A stretch of DNA of 61,999 nucleotides, taken from contig NZ_FOKA01000021.1 of assembly GCF_900111925.1 (NCBI RefSeq), positions 1 through 61,999 of the forward strand, in the 5' to 3' direction. This DNA comes from Cellulomonas marina. Its GTDB lineage: Bacteria; Actinomycetota; Actinomycetes; Actinomycetales; Cellulomonadaceae. The position numbers and the translations under genes are program-made. Below are positions 60,995 to 61,999 of the stretch, piece after piece (position 1 is the stretch's first letter; each line of letters starts with the position of its first letter). A model generated the notes under the pieces. The model ran no database searches. It was given only the letters and a program-made list of their open reading frames with translations, and was not told the origin of the DNA.

Positions 60995-61999
60995 GTGGCG
61001 CACATCGACAACCTCATCGACTCCATCAAGGACCCGCAGCTGCGCACGGCGCTGCGCGCCGAGTACGACAAGGTCACCAAGAGCCGGCGCCTGGGCCTGG
61101 TGTTCGACCGCCACCTGCCCGAATCGGTCGTCCTCCCCGGGTTCGCGATTCGGGAGGGGGAGAAGGTCCAGGTCATCGCAGACGGCTCCGACGACCCTGC
61201 TGACATCGACGGCTCCGGCGTCTGGACGGTGACCGACGTCGCAGCGACGCACGCCCGGCTGCGCGACGGCAACGGGGAGACCCGGCAGGTCGGCAGAGGA
61301 CGCCTGGTCGCCACGCGCGAGTTCGGGGACCCCATCTACCCGGGCCTGGTGTCCACCGGCCGTGTCCTGCGTGGGGGCGGCGCGGACGGCGACGACGGCG
61401 GTAAGCCGTTCCACACCGTCATCAACGCCGAGAACTACCACGCGCTCGAGGCGCTGCTGTTCGCCCACGAAGGCCAGGTCGACGCCATCTACATCGACCC
61501 GCCGTACAACACCGGCGCCCGCGACTGGAAGTACAACAACGACTACGTCGACGACGCGGACCCCTACCGCCACTCCAAGTGGCTCAGTTTCATCGAGCGC
61601 CGCCTCCTGCTGGCCAAGCGACTGCTCAACCCCGCGGACTCCGTCCTGATCGTCACCATCGACGAGAAGGAGTACCTGCGCCTTGGTTTGCTGCTTGAGC
61701 AGACGTTCCCCGAGGCGCGCATCCAGATGGTCAGCAGCATCATCAATCCGAAGGGCGCGACCCGCTCCAAGGCGTTCGCGCGCACTGACGAGTACGTCTA
61801 CTTCGTCTTGTTCGGCGACGCAGCACCGCAACCGGCCGCACTGACGAGCGACTGGAAAGTGGTCCGTGACCCTCGAGCGGAGACACTGCGCTGGGCAGAG
61901 CTCCTGCGTGCCGGCACCAACGCACGTCGCGTCGATCGACCCAACCTCTTCTACCCGGTCTTCGTCAGCGAGGACGGATCGCGCCTGGTGTCCGCGGGG
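60995..61999 (+). CDS. Adenine-specific DNA methyltransferase, partial
   Basis: At least 335 residues, cut by the window end; GTG start two bases after the helicase stop. The N-terminal region (DNLIDSIKDPQLRTALRAEY) leads to YIDPPYNTG at about residue 168, the DPPY catalytic motif, then VLIVTIDEKEYLRLGLLLEQ. With DPPY first, this is a beta-class (type III Mod-like) N6-adenine methyltransferase; the later FxGxG motif lies beyond the window. Pair order Res then Mod is reversed from common type III systems. Confidence 0.85.
   Translation, partial: MAHIDNLIDSIKDPQLRTALRAEYDKVTKSRRLGLVFDRHLPESVVLPGFAIREGEKVQVIADGSDDPADIDGSGVWTVTDVAATHARLRDGNGETRQVGRGRLVATREFGDPIYPGLVSTGRVLRGGGADGDDGGKPFHTVINAENYHALEALLFAHEGQVDAIYIDPPYNTGARDWKYNNDYVDDADPYRHSKWLSFIERRLLLAKRLLNPADSVLIVTIDEKEYLRLGLLLEQTFPEARIQMVSSIINPKGATRSKAFARTDEYVYFVLFGDAAPQPAALTSDWKVVRDPRAETLRWAELLRAGTNARRVDRPNLFYPVFVSEDGSRLVSAG

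Noticed and set aside
1..61999. tRNA or rRNA genes and attachment-site repeats
   Set aside because: No cloverleaf-like or rRNA sequence and no long direct repeat pair was seen by eye.

Overview
The window is about 62 kb of very GC-rich DNA with dense, often overlapping genes (many ATGA/GTGA stop-start overlaps), GTG starts, some leaderless genes, a WhiB protein, an Lsr2-type DNA-binding domain and an NrdH-type redoxin. This points to a high-GC actinobacterium, probably Micrococcales (inference). Chromosome housekeeping genes, rRNA and tRNA are absent. A ParA gene, a conjugation-type type IV secretion (T4SS) operon, a complete Tad pilus locus and many small orphan genes with shared promoter motifs indicate a large conjugative plasmid or integrative conjugative element. 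I see no relaxase, replication initiator or integrase, so the element extends beyond the window.

Layout. (1) 0.4-11.4 kb: mostly rightward accessory genes: a MoxR ATPase plus a metallopeptidase/VWA protein, an SF1 helicase-like protein, a helicase-associated-domain protein, DUF3560, DUF6573-like, HTH and ribbon-helix-helix proteins, ending at a strong hairpin. (2) 15.3 to 11.5 kb, leftward: a whiB, lsr2-like, HNH nuclease and nrdH-like operon. (3) 18.1 to 15.4 kb, leftward: an FtsK/TcpA-type coupling ATPase and two small genes. (4) 21.6 to 18.8 kb, leftward: an AlbA_2 protein and a PD-(D/E)xK nuclease-like protein, which look like an inserted defence pair. (5) 30.3 to 21.8 kb, leftward: the T4SS operon (VirB8/TcpC-like, pilin-like, TcpE/PrgI-like, VirB4, VirB6/TrbL-like and a transglycosylase/M23 hydrolase). 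(6) 30.5-44.5 kb, rightward: a sigma-like protein, ParA, a ParB-position protein, SAF, TadZ, TadA, TadB, TadC, Flp pilin, TadE/F/G, a LysM-BTAD receptor-like protein, a lipoprotein and a PKD-type protein. (7) 44.6-62 kb: a defence island with a DUF1016 nuclease, a TnpB/Cas12-like nuclease next to a short CRISPR-like array, a second AlbA_2 protein, AbiEi/AbiEii, an HD hydrolase plus RelA-type synthetase pair, a YfbU protein, a CoiA-like nuclease and a type III-like restriction-modification pair cut by the window end.

The most striking result is regulatory. One bipartite motif, TGTCACA, exactly 16 nt, then CRGTTACM, precedes five separate operons: whiB/lsr2, FtsK/TcpA, T4SS, Flp/TadEFG and HD-RelA. 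It resembles -35/-10 elements of a non-housekeeping promoter. The sigma-like gene at 30.5 kb lies between the divergent T4SS and Tad regions and is the obvious candidate reader, so transfer, pilus and alarmone genes may form one element-encoded regulon. A second network uses the palindrome CTTGTCTWAGACAAG, and a third a TGTC box 12 nt ahead of the -10, both at the small-gene promoters of the left arm.
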